Part shown: piece by piece, positions 12,668 to 21,754 of the stretch
Layout: each line of letters starts with the position of its first letter
Numbering within the stretch: the first letter of the stretch is position 1
NCBI RefSeq assembly: GCF_900108095.1
Contig: NZ_FNWL01000001.1
Span: 1-64,000, forward strand
Length of the DNA stretch: 64,000 nt
DNA from: Natronorubrum sediminis
GTDB taxonomy: Archaea > Halobacteriota > Halobacteria > Halobacteriales > Natrialbaceae
Direction: 5' to 3'
Made by a program: the position numbers and the translations under genes
The notes under the pieces: model-generated
Databases searched by the model: none
Seen by the model: only the letters and a program-made list of their open reading frames with translations
What the model was told of the DNA's origin: nothing

Positions 12668-13666
12668 TTATTCGCTGTCGTCGTCTGAATTCCGTCGAGG
12701 ACCCGGATTCGAGTCGTGGCTGCGAGCGTCGACTGGAACGCCGCTGTCCGATCGCGTCCGTTGGGTGTCCTCGACTATCGTCCGAGCGACGCCGCTGCTG
12801 TCGTCGAAGACGTGGTGACGGTGTGGGTACGCGAACTCGACGTCCAGATCCTCGAATCGATCGTAGACGGCCTTTTGGACGTCCGAGCGGGAGACGGTTT
12901 GCTTGTAGGGGTGTTTGATCCAGAAGCGAAGTTGCAGTGCGATCCCGTCTTCGGCGTACTCGTCGATCGTACACATCGGGGCAGCGCCGTATCTGGCGCT
13001 TCCGATTCGGATATCCGGCCCGCCGGAGATGACGGTGTCGACGGTCCGAGCAGCCCGTTCTGCCTGACGCCGTGCTTGCTCGAGGTCGCTCTCGTACGTA
13101 ATTTCGAACGAGACGGAGATACGAGTTCGTTCGTCTTCGGCGGAGTAGTTGATGACGTCCCGTTCGTGGATTTCCGCGTTCGGGATAACGATGAACGTGT
13201 TCTCGACGGTGAAGATCTTGGTGTAGCGGATCGTGATATCTTCGACGAAGCCCTTGTGTTCCTCGTCGGTAATTTCGATCATATCTCCAATTTCGTAGGG
13301 CTGATCGGCGAGGATGAAGAAGCCGTTGATCAGACTGCCAACCAGCGGTGCGAGGACGACGGCAATGACTGCCGAAATGACGGTCACCGAGAGGAGGATC
13401 TCCGTATCGCCAACGCCGAGAATCCAGGCCGCAACGATGGTCGCGACGGCCAGAACCGAGATCCGAACGCCGCGAAGGACGGTTCGAGTAACGCTCGGTC
13501 GGTCGATTCGCCTGGCGATCGTTCGACCGGCGAGTTGGACGACGAGTTTCGAGAGATACCAGCCGAGGACGATGATACTGATCGCAAGTGCGAGTTGGAC
13601 GGCCCACTCCGGCGGCCCGAGCGGCAGGCTTTGGTGCACGTACTCGGTTATCTCACGCTCCGTCAT
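12668..13666 (-). CDS. MscS-family small-conductance mechanosensitive channel
   Basis: MscS channels open under membrane tension and release solutes during hypo-osmotic shock, a key hazard for halophiles. The 332-residue product has an N-terminal TM helix (about 20-42), a second near 70-90, and a third, pore-type segment around [20 protein letters not shown]. This is followed by the beta domain [15 protein letters not shown] and the alpha/beta vestibule. The tail after about residue 290 is polar and likely disordered. The start MTEREITEY is favoured because GAGGGG lies eight bases upstream; an ATG 12 codons earlier is possible. Confidence 0.92.
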   Translation of the reverse strand: MTEREITEYVHQSLPLGPPEWAVQLALAISIIVLGWYLSKLVVQLAGRTIARRIDRPSVTRTVLRGVRISVLAVATIVAAWILGVGDTEILLSVTVISAVIAVVLAPLVGSLINGFFILADQPYEIGDMIEITDEEHKGFVEDITIRYTKIFTVENTFIVIPNAEIHERDVINYSAEDERTRISVSFEITYESDLEQARRQAERAARTVDTVISGGPDIRIGSARYGAAPMCTIDEYAEDGIALQLRFWIKHPYKQTVSRSDVQKAVYDRFEDLDVEFAYPHRHHVFDDSSGVARTIVEDTQRTRSDSGVPVDARSHDSNPGPRRNSDDDSE

Positions 13667-13811
13667 TCGAACCCCTCGCGCATGACAGCAAATCAGGGTC
13701 ACAGTGGTTAAGCGTTCTGACTATCGCACTCCCGACGCTCCCGGGTATTGACGAAGGAGCGCCGAATCGTTCTCGAGACTACCTAATTTCGAAAAGAGGT
13801 GCTACTCAGAG

Positions 13812-13825
13812 TATAATAAATCATT
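13812..13825 (+). promoter_or_regulatory. TATA-like promoter element of the trmB-type gene
   Basis: An AT-rich ATAATAAATCATTT lies about 30 bases before the ATG at 13852, as expected for a leaderless or near-leaderless haloarchaeal transcript. Just upstream is TACT-CA-GAGTA (13803-13813), which contains both halves of the published TrmB operator but with only two bases between them. Confidence 0.5.
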
Positions 13826-13851
13826 TAGCCGTCGGGACCGTAGGCGTCGAT

Positions 13852-14916
13852 ATGGCTTCAGACGAACTTCGTTCGACCGTCGAGCAGGTCGGCGATCGGT
13901 TCAACCTCGGAGAATACGAGATCGATGCCTATCTCACCGTGTTAGAGCAGGGACAACTGACGGCAAGTGAAATCGCAGACCAAACCGACATTCCCCAGCC
14001 CCGCGTCTACGATACGGTCCGCAGTTTGAGCGACCGCGGGCTGGTCGAACTGCGCGAGTCTCGACCGATGAAGGTCGTCGCGATCGACCCGGAAGACGCC
14101 TTCGAGAACGTCCAGGACTCCCTCGAGGAGATGATCTCCGAACTCGAGGCACGCTACACGGCACCCGCACGCGATACGGAGGCGGTCTCCCTCGTCAAAT
14201 CGCGCTCGACGATCCTTCGGTATCTCGAGGAGGTCATCGCCGACGCGGAGTTCGAACTCTCGGTGTCGCTGACGCCGGAGCTCCTCACGCGGTTCGAAGC
14301 GGACCTCAAGGAGGCCATCGACGACGGTGTGAGTGTCGATCTGATCGTTACGCCGGCGAAGGAAGCGCCCGATCCGGACGAGTTCGACTACCTCGAGGTA
14401 GCGACGACGGTTCGAGCGCGGCGCGGAATCACGACACCAGTCGTCGCGGTTGCAGACGGTAATTACTCGATGTACGCGACACAGGACGCCTTGCGTGACG
14501 ATCAAGACCGTTACGGCGTCATCTTCAATCGGTCGGCGCTTGGCTTCCTGGTCTCGGGATTCTTCGGTACCGTTCTCTGGACGACCGCCGAAGAGACGCT
14601 CGCCGAGAACGGCGTCGCCGGCACCTATCCGCGCAAGTACGCCTCGATTCGCCGGTGTGTCAAAGACGTCCTCGACGAGGGTGGGGAGTTCTACGCGACC
14701 ATCGACGGTCGCGACGTCGAAGTCGGCGGCCCACGCGTCGTTCGCGGTCGTATCCTCGACGTTTCCTTCGAGGTGAGCGAAGAAGTTGCGTCACTCACGC
14801 TCGAGACCGAAGACGGCGAAGAAGTCTCCGTCGGCGGTCGCGTCGCCGCGTTAGAGGACGTCGAGGCCCACGAAATTCACATCGGCCGCCACGAGCCACC
14901 GACGCTCGAGGACTAA
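13852..14916 (+). CDS. TrmB-family sugar-responsive transcriptional regulator
   Basis: The 354-residue product has an N-terminal winged helix (about residues 18-80: [40 protein letters not shown]). A PLD-like sugar-binding domain follows (about 110-255), then the C-terminal TrmB domain. TrmB proteins bind sugars and control sugar transport and central carbon genes; in Halobacterium TrmB is a global glucose-responsive regulator. This copy sits 270 bp upstream of, and in the same direction as, a sugar ABC importer, so local control of that operon is the simplest reading. A longer frame from 13588 overlaps mscS and is not used. Confidence 0.92.
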   Translation: MASDELRSTVEQVGDRFNLGEYEIDAYLTVLEQGQLTASEIADQTDIPQPRVYDTVRSLSDRGLVELRESRPMKVVAIDPEDAFENVQDSLEEMISELEARYTAPARDTEAVSLVKSRSTILRYLEEVIADAEFELSVSLTPELLTRFEADLKEAIDDGVSVDLIVTPAKEAPDPDEFDYLEVATTVRARRGITTPVVAVADGNYSMYATQDALRDDQDRYGVIFNRSALGFLVSGFFGTVLWTTAEETLAENGVAGTYPRKYASIRRCVKDVLDEGGEFYATIDGRDVEVGGPRVVRGRILDVSFEVSEEVASLTLETEDGEEVSVGGRVAALEDVEAHEIHIGRHEPPTLED

Positions 14917-15071
14917 CACCGAACGCGACCCAAATCTGAACCGAAACCAGAACGTGAGACAACGTTCGTATCGTTTCTCGCTCCGAATTCACTGAAGAGG
15001 ACTTCGTGAGTACTCAATTCCGCCGACGATCGCTCCAGAGCGGCCGTGTGCACCTCGGTCGGGTCTCTCGT

Positions 15072-15089
15072 TACTTCTCGAAGAGCGTA
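15072..15089 (+). promoter_or_regulatory. possible TrmB-type operator upstream of the ABC operon
   Basis: TACT (15072-15075), seven bases, then GAG (15083-15085) followed by CGTA. The published haloarchaeal TrmB site is TACT-N7/8-GAGTA, so this is one short insertion away from a match. It also sits within GTTAC-N12-GTAAC (15070-15091). It lies about 80 bp upstream of the TATA-like element of the importer operon. Confidence 0.4.
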
Positions 15090-15150
15090 ACGACGGATTA
15101 CTCCGGTGATCGGTTCCTCTAGCTGTGGTAGGCATAATCATGCAAGCAGA

Positions 15151-15160
15151 CTAATTAAGC
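15151..15160 (+). promoter_or_regulatory. TATA-like element of the sugar ABC operon
   Basis: CTAATTAAGC is centred about 30 bases before the ATG at 15187, as expected for a short-leader transcript. The rest of the 14917-15186 gap holds GAGTACTC (15008-15015), an 8-bp palindrome, and the candidate operator at 15072. Confidence 0.55.
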
Positions 15161-15186
15161 ACCGAAGCGCCGTGTATTGAGTTCGG

Positions 15187-16662
15187 ATGGGAGACGAGAC
15201 TGGCGGACGATTCCAGCGGGCTGGCGTGTCACGCCGGACGTTCGTACGAACCGCGTCAGTATCGACGGTGCTCACCACGACGGCGTTGGCCGGTTGTCTC
15301 GGACGTGGACGAGACGAAACGACCGTCGTCATGACCGGTGCGACTGATTTCGAGGAAATTCTCCACACGGAAGAGGGGGAACCCTCGGTCCAGCAAGCAC
15401 TGTGGGACGCCGGACTCGACGAAAATATCACGGTCGAACTCCAGACGGTCGTCAGCGACTCGGTCCAGCGAATGCAAGAAGCCCAGGCGACGCTCCAAGC
15501 CGGCCGAGCACCCCCCGACATTCACATGATGGACAGCGGGTGGACGATTCCGTTTATCCTTCGCGGGCAGACGCGAAACCTGACCGACGCGCTTCCGGAC
15601 GACGTCGTCGAGCGCATCGAATCCGAGTATCTCGAGGAGGCGCTCGAGACGACCCAGCACCCGGAAACGGGAGATATCCACGGCATTCCGCTGTTTCCCG
15701 ATTTCGGCATGATGTTGTACCGCCAGGATCTCGTCGAGGACGCCGGCTACGACACGGAAGAGTGGGCCGCGGAGCCGCCGTCGTGGGAACTGTTCTCGGA
15801 AGCGGTCGCCGAGACGCAGTCCGAACACGACATCGACTTCGGCTACACCACGCAGGCGGCCGCATTCGAGGGACTGGCGTGTTGTTCGTTCAACGAGGTG
15901 ATGACAACCTGGGGCGGTGGCTACTTCGGCGGCACGGAGAACCTCTTCGTCGCCGGTGAACGGCCCATTACCGTCACCGACGACGGCGTTCTGGATGCAA
16001 TTCGGATGATGCGAGCGTTCATCCACGGCGAAGACGACGAGCACGCACTCGAGGGCTACCCCCAGATCAGCCCCTCGGCCATCGTTCAGTGGTCCGAAGA
16101 GGAGTCACTCGGGCCGTTCGCGGGAGGCGACGCCGTCGCCCACCGAAACTGGCCGTTTTCGATCGCCGAAACCGGCGACGACGAAGTGTTCGGCGAGGAC
16201 CTCGGCGTGATGGCCCAACCGTACGCGGTCTCCGAAGACGACGCGGAGTACGAGGGCGTCGGTGGAACGGCCGCCGCACTTGGCGGGTGGCACCTCACGC
16301 TCAGTCCCTACACCGACCGCGAGGATCTCGCACTCGAGGTGCTCGAGGCCTTCACCCACGAGGAAGTCATGCTCACGATTTTCGAACTCCAGGGCTTCCT
16401 GCCGCCGAACATCGACCTCATCGAGGAGGCGGATCCGGACGAGATCGGCCCGATTGCACGGTACACCGACCAGCTCCAGTTAGCTGGAGAAAATGCGATT
16501 TCGCGGCCGGTCACCGACGTCTGGCCGGAACAATCGGCGCTCATCTTCCAGGAGGTCAACGCGGCCTATCGCGGCGCGAAATCGCCCGAGGAAGCGATGA
16601 ACGATCTGGACGAGCGACTCGAGCGGAGCGAATCGGAGGTGGCCGAGCAACATGGCGACTGA
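15187..16662 (+). CDS. sugar ABC transporter substrate-binding lipoprotein
   Basis: The 491-residue product begins with a twin-arginine signal (SRRTFVRTASVSTVL, Arg-Arg at about 17-18) followed by a lipobox LAGC. It should therefore be folded in the cytoplasm, exported by Tat and lipid-anchored outside, the usual haloarchaeal arrangement. The body matches MalE-type family 1 solute-binding proteins: DIHMMDSGWTIPFI, GIPLFPDFGMMLYRQDLVED and a C-terminal helical region. Its end overlaps the first permease gene by 11 bp, so it is translationally linked. Sugar specificity cannot be read from sequence. Confidence 0.93.
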   Translation: MGDETGGRFQRAGVSRRTFVRTASVSTVLTTTALAGCLGRGRDETTVVMTGATDFEEILHTEEGEPSVQQALWDAGLDENITVELQTVVSDSVQRMQEAQATLQAGRAPPDIHMMDSGWTIPFILRGQTRNLTDALPDDVVERIESEYLEEALETTQHPETGDIHGIPLFPDFGMMLYRQDLVEDAGYDTEEWAAEPPSWELFSEAVAETQSEHDIDFGYTTQAAAFEGLACCSFNEVMTTWGGGYFGGTENLFVAGERPITVTDDGVLDAIRMMRAFIHGEDDEHALEGYPQISPSAIVQWSEEESLGPFAGGDAVAHRNWPFSIAETGDDEVFGEDLGVMAQPYAVSEDDAEYEGVGGTAAALGGWHLTLSPYTDREDLALEVLEAFTHEEVMLTIFELQGFLPPNIDLIEEADPDEIGPIARYTDQLQLAGENAISRPVTDVWPEQSALIFQEVNAAYRGAKSPEEAMNDLDERLERSESEVAEQHGD

Positions 16663-17695
16663 TACCGACGAGAACCCGTTGATTGGCGGAGAAGAAGGGC
16701 GGGAACGAGACCGAGACCGAAGCGGAAACGTCGTCGTCAACTGGATGGAGAATCTGAGCGAGGCCGCGTACGCCTACTTGCTGTTGATACCTGCGTTCGC
16801 GTTACTCACGTTGATCGCGTTCTACCCGCTCATTCAGACGTTCGTCATGTCGTTGCGCTCTGATGAGACGCGGGGTGCGGAGCCACTCGGCGGGTTTGTC
16901 GGCGTCGAGAACTACATCGACATACTCACCGGCAACGCCCGACTCGCCCGGCAGTTCCTCGACGTCACGGTCTCGACGTCGTTTCCGTTCGTCGAACTCG
17001 GCGTGCCGTTCCTGCAGCAAGCGTTGTTCGTGACGCTCGCGTTCGCCGTCATCAGCGTCATCGCCGAGACCCTTATTGGGTTCGGACAGGCGTACGTCCT
17101 CGATCAAGAGTTCCGAGGCCGACGGTGGGTTCGCGTCGCGATCATCCTCCCGTGGGCGGTGCCCATCGTGATTCAGGGGATGATCTTCTTCCTGTTGTTC
17201 CAACCCGAAGTCGGCTTCGGCAGCGATCTGATGCAGTGGCTCGGCCTCTTCGGGGCCGATCCGCTGGCTGATAGCCAGGATTCGTTCATCATCATCCTCA
17301 TCGCGGACATCTGGAAGTCCTCGGCGTTCATGGCCCTGCTCATCCTCGCGGGCCTCCAGAGCGTCGACCGAAGCCTCTACGACGTCGCACGCGTCGCCGG
17401 TGCGTCGCCGTGGCAACGATTCAAGCGAATCACGCTGCCCCTCGTCATGCCAGCCCTGCTGGTCGCGATGTTGTTCCGAACGATGGACGCGATGCGCGTC
17501 TACGGACTCATCGAATCGACTGCCGGCTGTACGACCGTCCCCTCGCTGACCTGTCTCGTCGTCGAAGCGATGTTCGGCGGGACGCGAATCTTCGCGACGG
17601 CGGCCGCCATCGCGTTCGCGACGGCGCTCGTGATCGGCCTGATCATCTCGGTGTACGTGTTCTTCTTCCGCGACACGCAAGGAGGGCTCTACTGA
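16652..17695 (+). CDS. sugar ABC transporter permease (MalF-like)
   Basis: The 347-residue membrane protein has a first TM helix near residues 33-55 (YAYLLLIPAFALLTLIAFYP), five more in the C-terminal half, and the EAA loop DVARVAGASPWQRFKRITLP that contacts the ATPase. It overlaps the binding protein gene by 11 bp and touches the second permease gene by one base (TGATG). It forms the channel with the next permease. The loop GCTTVPSLTC carries two cysteines between TM segments, which is unusual for haloarchaeal membrane proteins. Confidence 0.94.
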   Translation: MATDTDENPLIGGEEGRERDRDRSGNVVVNWMENLSEAAYAYLLLIPAFALLTLIAFYPLIQTFVMSLRSDETRGAEPLGGFVGVENYIDILTGNARLARQFLDVTVSTSFPFVELGVPFLQQALFVTLAFAVISVIAETLIGFGQAYVLDQEFRGRRWVRVAIILPWAVPIVIQGMIFFLLFQPEVGFGSDLMQWLGLFGADPLADSQDSFIIILIADIWKSSAFMALLILAGLQSVDRSLYDVARVAGASPWQRFKRITLPLVMPALLVAMLFRTMDAMRVYGLIESTAGCTTVPSLTCLVVEAMFGGTRIFATAAAIAFATALVIGLIISVYVFFFRDTQGGLY

Positions 17696-18777
17696 TGACG
17701 AACGATACCTCACCGACCGGCGGAGACGACCCGCTCGATCGCTCCTCAGACGACGTATCAGAGGAAACACGCGGGGCGGACCCGACTCAGACGACACCCC
17801 GGCGGATGACCGACGGCGGGAGTCCCGAATCACAACAGCCCGACGCACTGATGGGTGAAGACGACGCGGAACTCGACCGCGGACCGCTCGAGCGGTGGGT
17901 CGCGAGTTCCATCTCGAACCCGACGCGGGCGTACCGAGCGATGTTCTACACTGCCACGATTTTCTTCCTGTTCACGACGCTCTTTCCGTTCTACTGGCTG
18001 CTTATGGTCGCACTCACGCCGGAGGGACAACAACAGGATATCATCCTCACGCCAAACGGATTCAATCCCGGCGCGTTCGTCGAGGTCTTCCAGGTGCTGC
18101 CGTTTCACTGGTACATCTTCAACAGCTTCGTCATCGCGACGGCTTCGACAATCTTCGTCCTGATCGTCGCCAGCCTCGCGGGCTACGCCTTCGGCCGCCT
18201 CGAGTTCCCGGGCAAAGTGCCGCTCATGTTGCTCGTCTTAGTCATCTCCTTCTTCCCGCCAGCCGCGTTTTTCATTCCGCTCAACGAGTTGTTCAACACG
18301 CAATTTGTCGCCCTCGAGCCGATTACGGGCGACGGCTCGCTGTACAACACCCCCGGAGCGATGGTGTTGCCCCTCTCGGCGATCTTCATGCCGCTGGCGA
18401 TTTTCATCCTGACGACGTTCTACAGCCAGATTCCCGACGGACTCGAGGACGCCGCCCGCGTCGAGGGGACGACTCGCCTCGGCGCGCTGTTTCGCGTCAT
18501 CATCCCGCTGTCGGCCCCCGGCGTCGCGACCGCGGGCGTCCTCACGTTCATTGCCGTCTACAACGAGTTCTTCTTCTCGTTCCTGATGACCGACGGCCAA
18601 CCGGAGAACTGGGCACCGATTCTCGAGGGTATCCTCGGCTATCAGGGCCAATACGAAGTGATGTACCACCTGATGGCTGCCTCGAGCATTATCGGCGTCA
18701 TTCCGGTCGCGATCCTCGTGATCATCGCCCAGGAGAAGATCGTGAGCGGACTGACCGCCGGCGCGCTCAAGGAGTAA
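17695..18777 (+). CDS. sugar ABC transporter permease (MalG-like)
   Basis: The 360-residue product starts with an 80-residue acidic, low-complexity cytoplasmic extension, unlike bacterial MalG. TM1 follows (about 85-110, FYTATIFFLFTTLFPFYWLL). The second half carries the EAA loop DAARVEGTTRLGALFRVIIP and ends in the C-terminal tail of the MalG class. The ATG at 17695 shares its A with the stop of the preceding permease, so the two are translationally coupled. Confidence 0.94.
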   Translation: MTNDTSPTGGDDPLDRSSDDVSEETRGADPTQTTPRRMTDGGSPESQQPDALMGEDDAELDRGPLERWVASSISNPTRAYRAMFYTATIFFLFTTLFPFYWLLMVALTPEGQQQDIILTPNGFNPGAFVEVFQVLPFHWYIFNSFVIATASTIFVLIVASLAGYAFGRLEFPGKVPLMLLVLVISFFPPAAFFIPLNELFNTQFVALEPITGDGSLYNTPGAMVLPLSAIFMPLAIFILTTFYSQIPDGLEDAARVEGTTRLGALFRVIIPLSAPGVATAGVLTFIAVYNEFFFSFLMTDGQPENWAPILEGILGYQGQYEVMYHLMAASSIIGVIPVAILVIIAQEKIVSGLTAGALKE

Positions 18778-18790
18778 CCAAGATACAACC

Positions 18791-19978
18791 ATGGCACGAG
18801 TACGACTCGAGAACGTCACGAAACGCTACGAAGACGTCACGGCAGTCGACGACGTCAGCCTCGACATCGAAGACGGCGAGTTCGTCACCTTCGTCGGCCC
18901 CTCCGGTTGTGGCAAGTCGACGACAATGGAGACAGTCGCGGGTCTGACGAAACCCACAGACGGGAAGGTGTACATCGGTGACGACGACGTTACCACGCTC
19001 GCACCGAAGGACCGCGGCGTCGCGATGGTCTTCCAGAACATCGCCCTCTTCCCCCACATGGACGTCTTCGAGAACATCTCCTTCGGGCTTCGCCTGCGCA
19101 AGTACGACGACGAGGAGATCGAACGCCGCGTCGAGCAAGCAGCCGACATCGTCCAACTCGAGGGCATGCTCGAGCGGATGCCAGACGAGATGTCCGGTGG
19201 CCAACGCCAGCGGGTGGCAATCGCCCGCGCGATCGTTCGCAATCCGGACGTCTTCTTGATGGACGAACCGCTGGCCAATCTCGACGCCAAACTCCGGGTG
19301 CACATGCGGACGGAACTCCAGCGTCTTCACCGACAACTGGGGACGACGATCATCTACGTGACCCACGATCAGGCCGAGGCGATGACCATGTCCGATCGGA
19401 TCGCCGTTTTGAACGCGGGGAAACTTCAGCAGATCGCCCCCCCACTCGAGTGTTACAACGAACCCGCAAACCGGTTCGTCGCGGGCTTTATCGGCTCGCC
19501 GTCGATGAACTTCGTCGACGGCGAACTCGAGGAAGACGGCCTCCAAACGCCGAACTTCCACGTCAACCTCGATCCCGAGACGCTCCCGGGCGCAACCGTC
19601 GGTGACGCAGTGACACTCGGCGTCCGGCCAGAAGACATCCACCTCAGTGAGTTTGCGGACACGATCCACCACTCGACGGCACCGATCGACGCTCGGACCG
19701 ACGTCCTCGAGCCCATGGGTGATGAAGTGTTCGTCTATCTATTGCTCGCAGAAACGTCGTCGCAGTCGATGGCAGAGGACCCAACGTCGTCGTCGGACCA
19801 ACTGTTGATGAGCGTGACACCGGATACGGAGGTGTCCGTCGAACAGGACGTGAACATCGTGCTCGATCGATCGAAGATTCACCTCTTCGAGACGGAAACT
19901 GGTGACGCACTCGTTCACGGACTCGTCGACCACTCCGAACGGGAGCCGGGGACCACGACTCGAGAGGCAGATAGCTGA
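18791..19978 (+). CDS. sugar ABC transporter ATP-binding protein (MalK/UgpC-like)
   Basis: The 395-residue ATPase has Walker A GPSGCGKSTT (about residues 37-46), Q-loop VFQNIALFPHM, signature [14 protein letters not shown], Walker B VFLMDEPLANLD and the switch His in YVTHDQAEAMTMSD. After about residue 240 come the OB/TOBE modules typical of MalK-type sugar importers, which couple the ATPase to regulation. An acidic stretch near 320-335 is unlike bacterial MalK. It is 13 bp behind the second permease and completes the importer. Confidence 0.95.
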   Translation: MARVRLENVTKRYEDVTAVDDVSLDIEDGEFVTFVGPSGCGKSTTMETVAGLTKPTDGKVYIGDDDVTTLAPKDRGVAMVFQNIALFPHMDVFENISFGLRLRKYDDEEIERRVEQAADIVQLEGMLERMPDEMSGGQRQRVAIARAIVRNPDVFLMDEPLANLDAKLRVHMRTELQRLHRQLGTTIIYVTHDQAEAMTMSDRIAVLNAGKLQQIAPPLECYNEPANRFVAGFIGSPSMNFVDGELEEDGLQTPNFHVNLDPETLPGATVGDAVTLGVRPEDIHLSEFADTIHHSTAPIDARTDVLEPMGDEVFVYLLLAETSSQSMAEDPTSSSDQLLMSVTPDTEVSVEQDVNIVLDRSKIHLFETETGDALVHGLVDHSEREPGTTTREADS

Positions 19979-20051
19979 ACCGGCGAGCGACGAACGCGGC
20001 CAATGGACAGTCGCCAACGGAGCAAAGAGGGTCGAGCCCCTAATTTGATAT

Positions 20052-20074
20052 AGCGATATTGGATATATCGAGGG
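20052..20074 (+). promoter_or_regulatory. promoter region of the dehydrogenase gene, with inverted ends
   Basis: The span 20047-20069 reads GATATA, 11 bases, TATATC, so the ends are inverted repeats and the right half (GGATATATCG, 20061-20070) is the likely TATA box about 32 bases before the ATG at 20099. This suggests the dehydrogenase has its own promoter rather than depending only on the ABC operon. Confidence 0.45.
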
Positions 20075-20098
20075 ATCGGCCACACCGAGGCTAGGACA

Positions 20099-21166
20099 AT
20101 GACACTGGATCGAAACGACGTACGAACAGGGATCATCGGACTGGGAAACATCGGCCAGTACCACGCAGAGCGACTCGTCGATCTCGGTATTCCGCTGGTC
20201 GGCGGCATGGACGTCGCTCCGGACGCGCGGTCTCGATTCGCCCGCCGATACGACGTGGACGTCTACGAAGACCACCAGGAACTCTACGATACAATCGACG
20301 CGGTCATCATCACGACACCGAACAAGTACCACGAGGAGTACGCCATCGATGCCTTCGACCGCGACCTCCACGTCCTCCTCGAGAAACCACTCGCTCACTC
20401 GCTCGAGAGTGCAGAGCGAATCGCAGCGGCTGCAGGTGAGTCGGACGGCCACTGCATGGTGGGATTCAACAACCGATTCGCAAACGCGGTCCAGATCGTC
20501 CACAATCGAATCGCTCGCGGTGAACTCGGGGAAATTACGCACATCGAGGCGAACTACGTCCGTCGGCGAGGAATCCCGGGGAGAGGTTCGTGGTTCACCA
20601 GACGCAAGATTGCAGGTGGCGGGGCGCTCATCGATCTCGGCGTCCACGCCGTTGACCTCGCGCTGTTCTTACTCGACTATCCAGATCTCACAGAGGTCAC
20701 CGGCGTTGCCCGCGGTGAGTTCGGCGCGAGCGACGAGTACGCGTACCTCGAGATGTGGGGTGAAGACGCCGGACCCGCAGGATTCGACGTCGACGACTCC
20801 GCGAGCGCGTTCGTTCGGTGTAGGGGGAATCGAACGATCTCGCTCGAGGTCGCCTGGGCGACGAATCGCCCGGCAAACCACGAGTTCGTCGTCCGAGGCA
20901 CCGAGTCAGCTGCACGCTTTGACTTACTCGAGGGTGATCTGTCCGTTCACTCGGCGAGTACGACAGGCCCCGACCACCTCGAGAATACGACGATCGAAAC
21001 GCGCCAGAACGACACCCATTCGGCGGAGCAACGCGCATTTTTCGAGGGTATTCGTCGTGACGACCCGCCTGAACACAGTATCGAACAGGCGCTGGCCGTC
21101 CAGGAGGTCATCGAGGCGATCTATCGCTCGAGTGAAGCGGGGAAAACGATCGCCGTCGAAGAGTGA
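20099..21166 (+). CDS. Gfo/Idh/MocA-family NAD(P)-dependent oxidoreductase
   Basis: The 355-residue product begins with a Rossmann fold (VRTGIIGLGNIGQYHAERL) and contains the family lysine motif LEKPLAHSLE (Glu-Lys-Pro). The dimerisation domain carries GGGALIDLGVHAVDLALFLL with the His often used in catalysis. Members oxidise or reduce sugars and polyols such as glucose-fructose or myo-inositol. Its position 120 bp behind the sugar importer and before a TIM-barrel isomerase suggests a first catabolic step on the imported compound; the substrate is unknown. Confidence 0.92.
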   Translation: MTLDRNDVRTGIIGLGNIGQYHAERLVDLGIPLVGGMDVAPDARSRFARRYDVDVYEDHQELYDTIDAVIITTPNKYHEEYAIDAFDRDLHVLLEKPLAHSLESAERIAAAAGESDGHCMVGFNNRFANAVQIVHNRIARGELGEITHIEANYVRRRGIPGRGSWFTRRKIAGGGALIDLGVHAVDLALFLLDYPDLTEVTGVARGEFGASDEYAYLEMWGEDAGPAGFDVDDSASAFVRCRGNRTISLEVAWATNRPANHEFVVRGTESAARFDLLEGDLSVHSASTTGPDHLENTTIETRQNDTHSAEQRAFFEGIRRDDPPEHSIEQALAVQEVIEAIYRSSEAGKTIAVEE

Positions 21167-21373
21167 GTTCGTGGCCAAGAACAGACCGACAACCGGAGTA
21201 GATTTCACACCGATCGCACAATCATCGTAGGTAGGATCGGGTGCGCACTGCCTTCAGTGCCAGCTAACTGGTGTCTCACTGAGAGCGTTGGTTCGTGCCC
21301 GTAGCTGTTTCCGGTTTTTCGTGTGTCACATGCAAGTGTGCGCTTTTGGGGGCAAACGGTGGTAGACGTCAGT

Positions 21374-21688
21374 ATGAACGTGAAACGATCGCTCGTTCTC
21401 GAGGTGAACAGATACGAGGTCCCCGTCGGAGAACCCGTCGTCGTTCGCGTCACGTCGGGCAACCGTCCGATCGAGGGCGCGATCGTCGAGGCCGGTTCGA
21501 AACGGGTCAGAACCGACGCCGGTGGGTGGTGTGAAGTGACGTTTCACTCGCCCGGATTCTGGAAAATTATCGCGGCCAAATCGCCGACGGATACCACCAC
21601 GTACAAACCCGTATCGACCCTCGTTCGAACCTTGCCACGCACCTCGACGAGGCGAAAAGCACGACCGACCGATCCACTTCGACTGTAA
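21374..21688 (+). CDS. small beta-sandwich-type protein, unknown function
   Basis: The product is about 104 residues. The first 75 read like a carboxypeptidase-regulatory or Ig-like strand sandwich (LVLEVNRYEVPVGEPVVVRV, GNRPIEGAIVEAGSKRVRTD, GWCEVTFHSPGFWKII). The last 20 are basic (RTSTRRKARPTDPLRL), unusual for a haloarchaeal protein. The start MNVKRSLVL at 21374 was chosen; the frame is open from an ATG at 21323. It sits inside the sugar block but nothing shows a role there. Confidence 0.6.
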   Translation: MNVKRSLVLEVNRYEVPVGEPVVVRVTSGNRPIEGAIVEAGSKRVRTDAGGWCEVTFHSPGFWKIIAAKSPTDTTTYKPVSTLVRTLPRTSTRRKARPTDPLRL

Positions 21689-21754
21689 CTCGAGACGTGC
21701 CGTCTCGATTGCCGGCCATCGTTTTATTTTACCGGCCGTCGACCGTCGTCTCGT

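Noticed and set aside
13803..13813. TACT-CA-GAGTA as a full TrmB operator before the regulator gene
   Set aside because: The spacing is 2 bases instead of 7-8, so it does not meet the published consensus; kept only as a hint.
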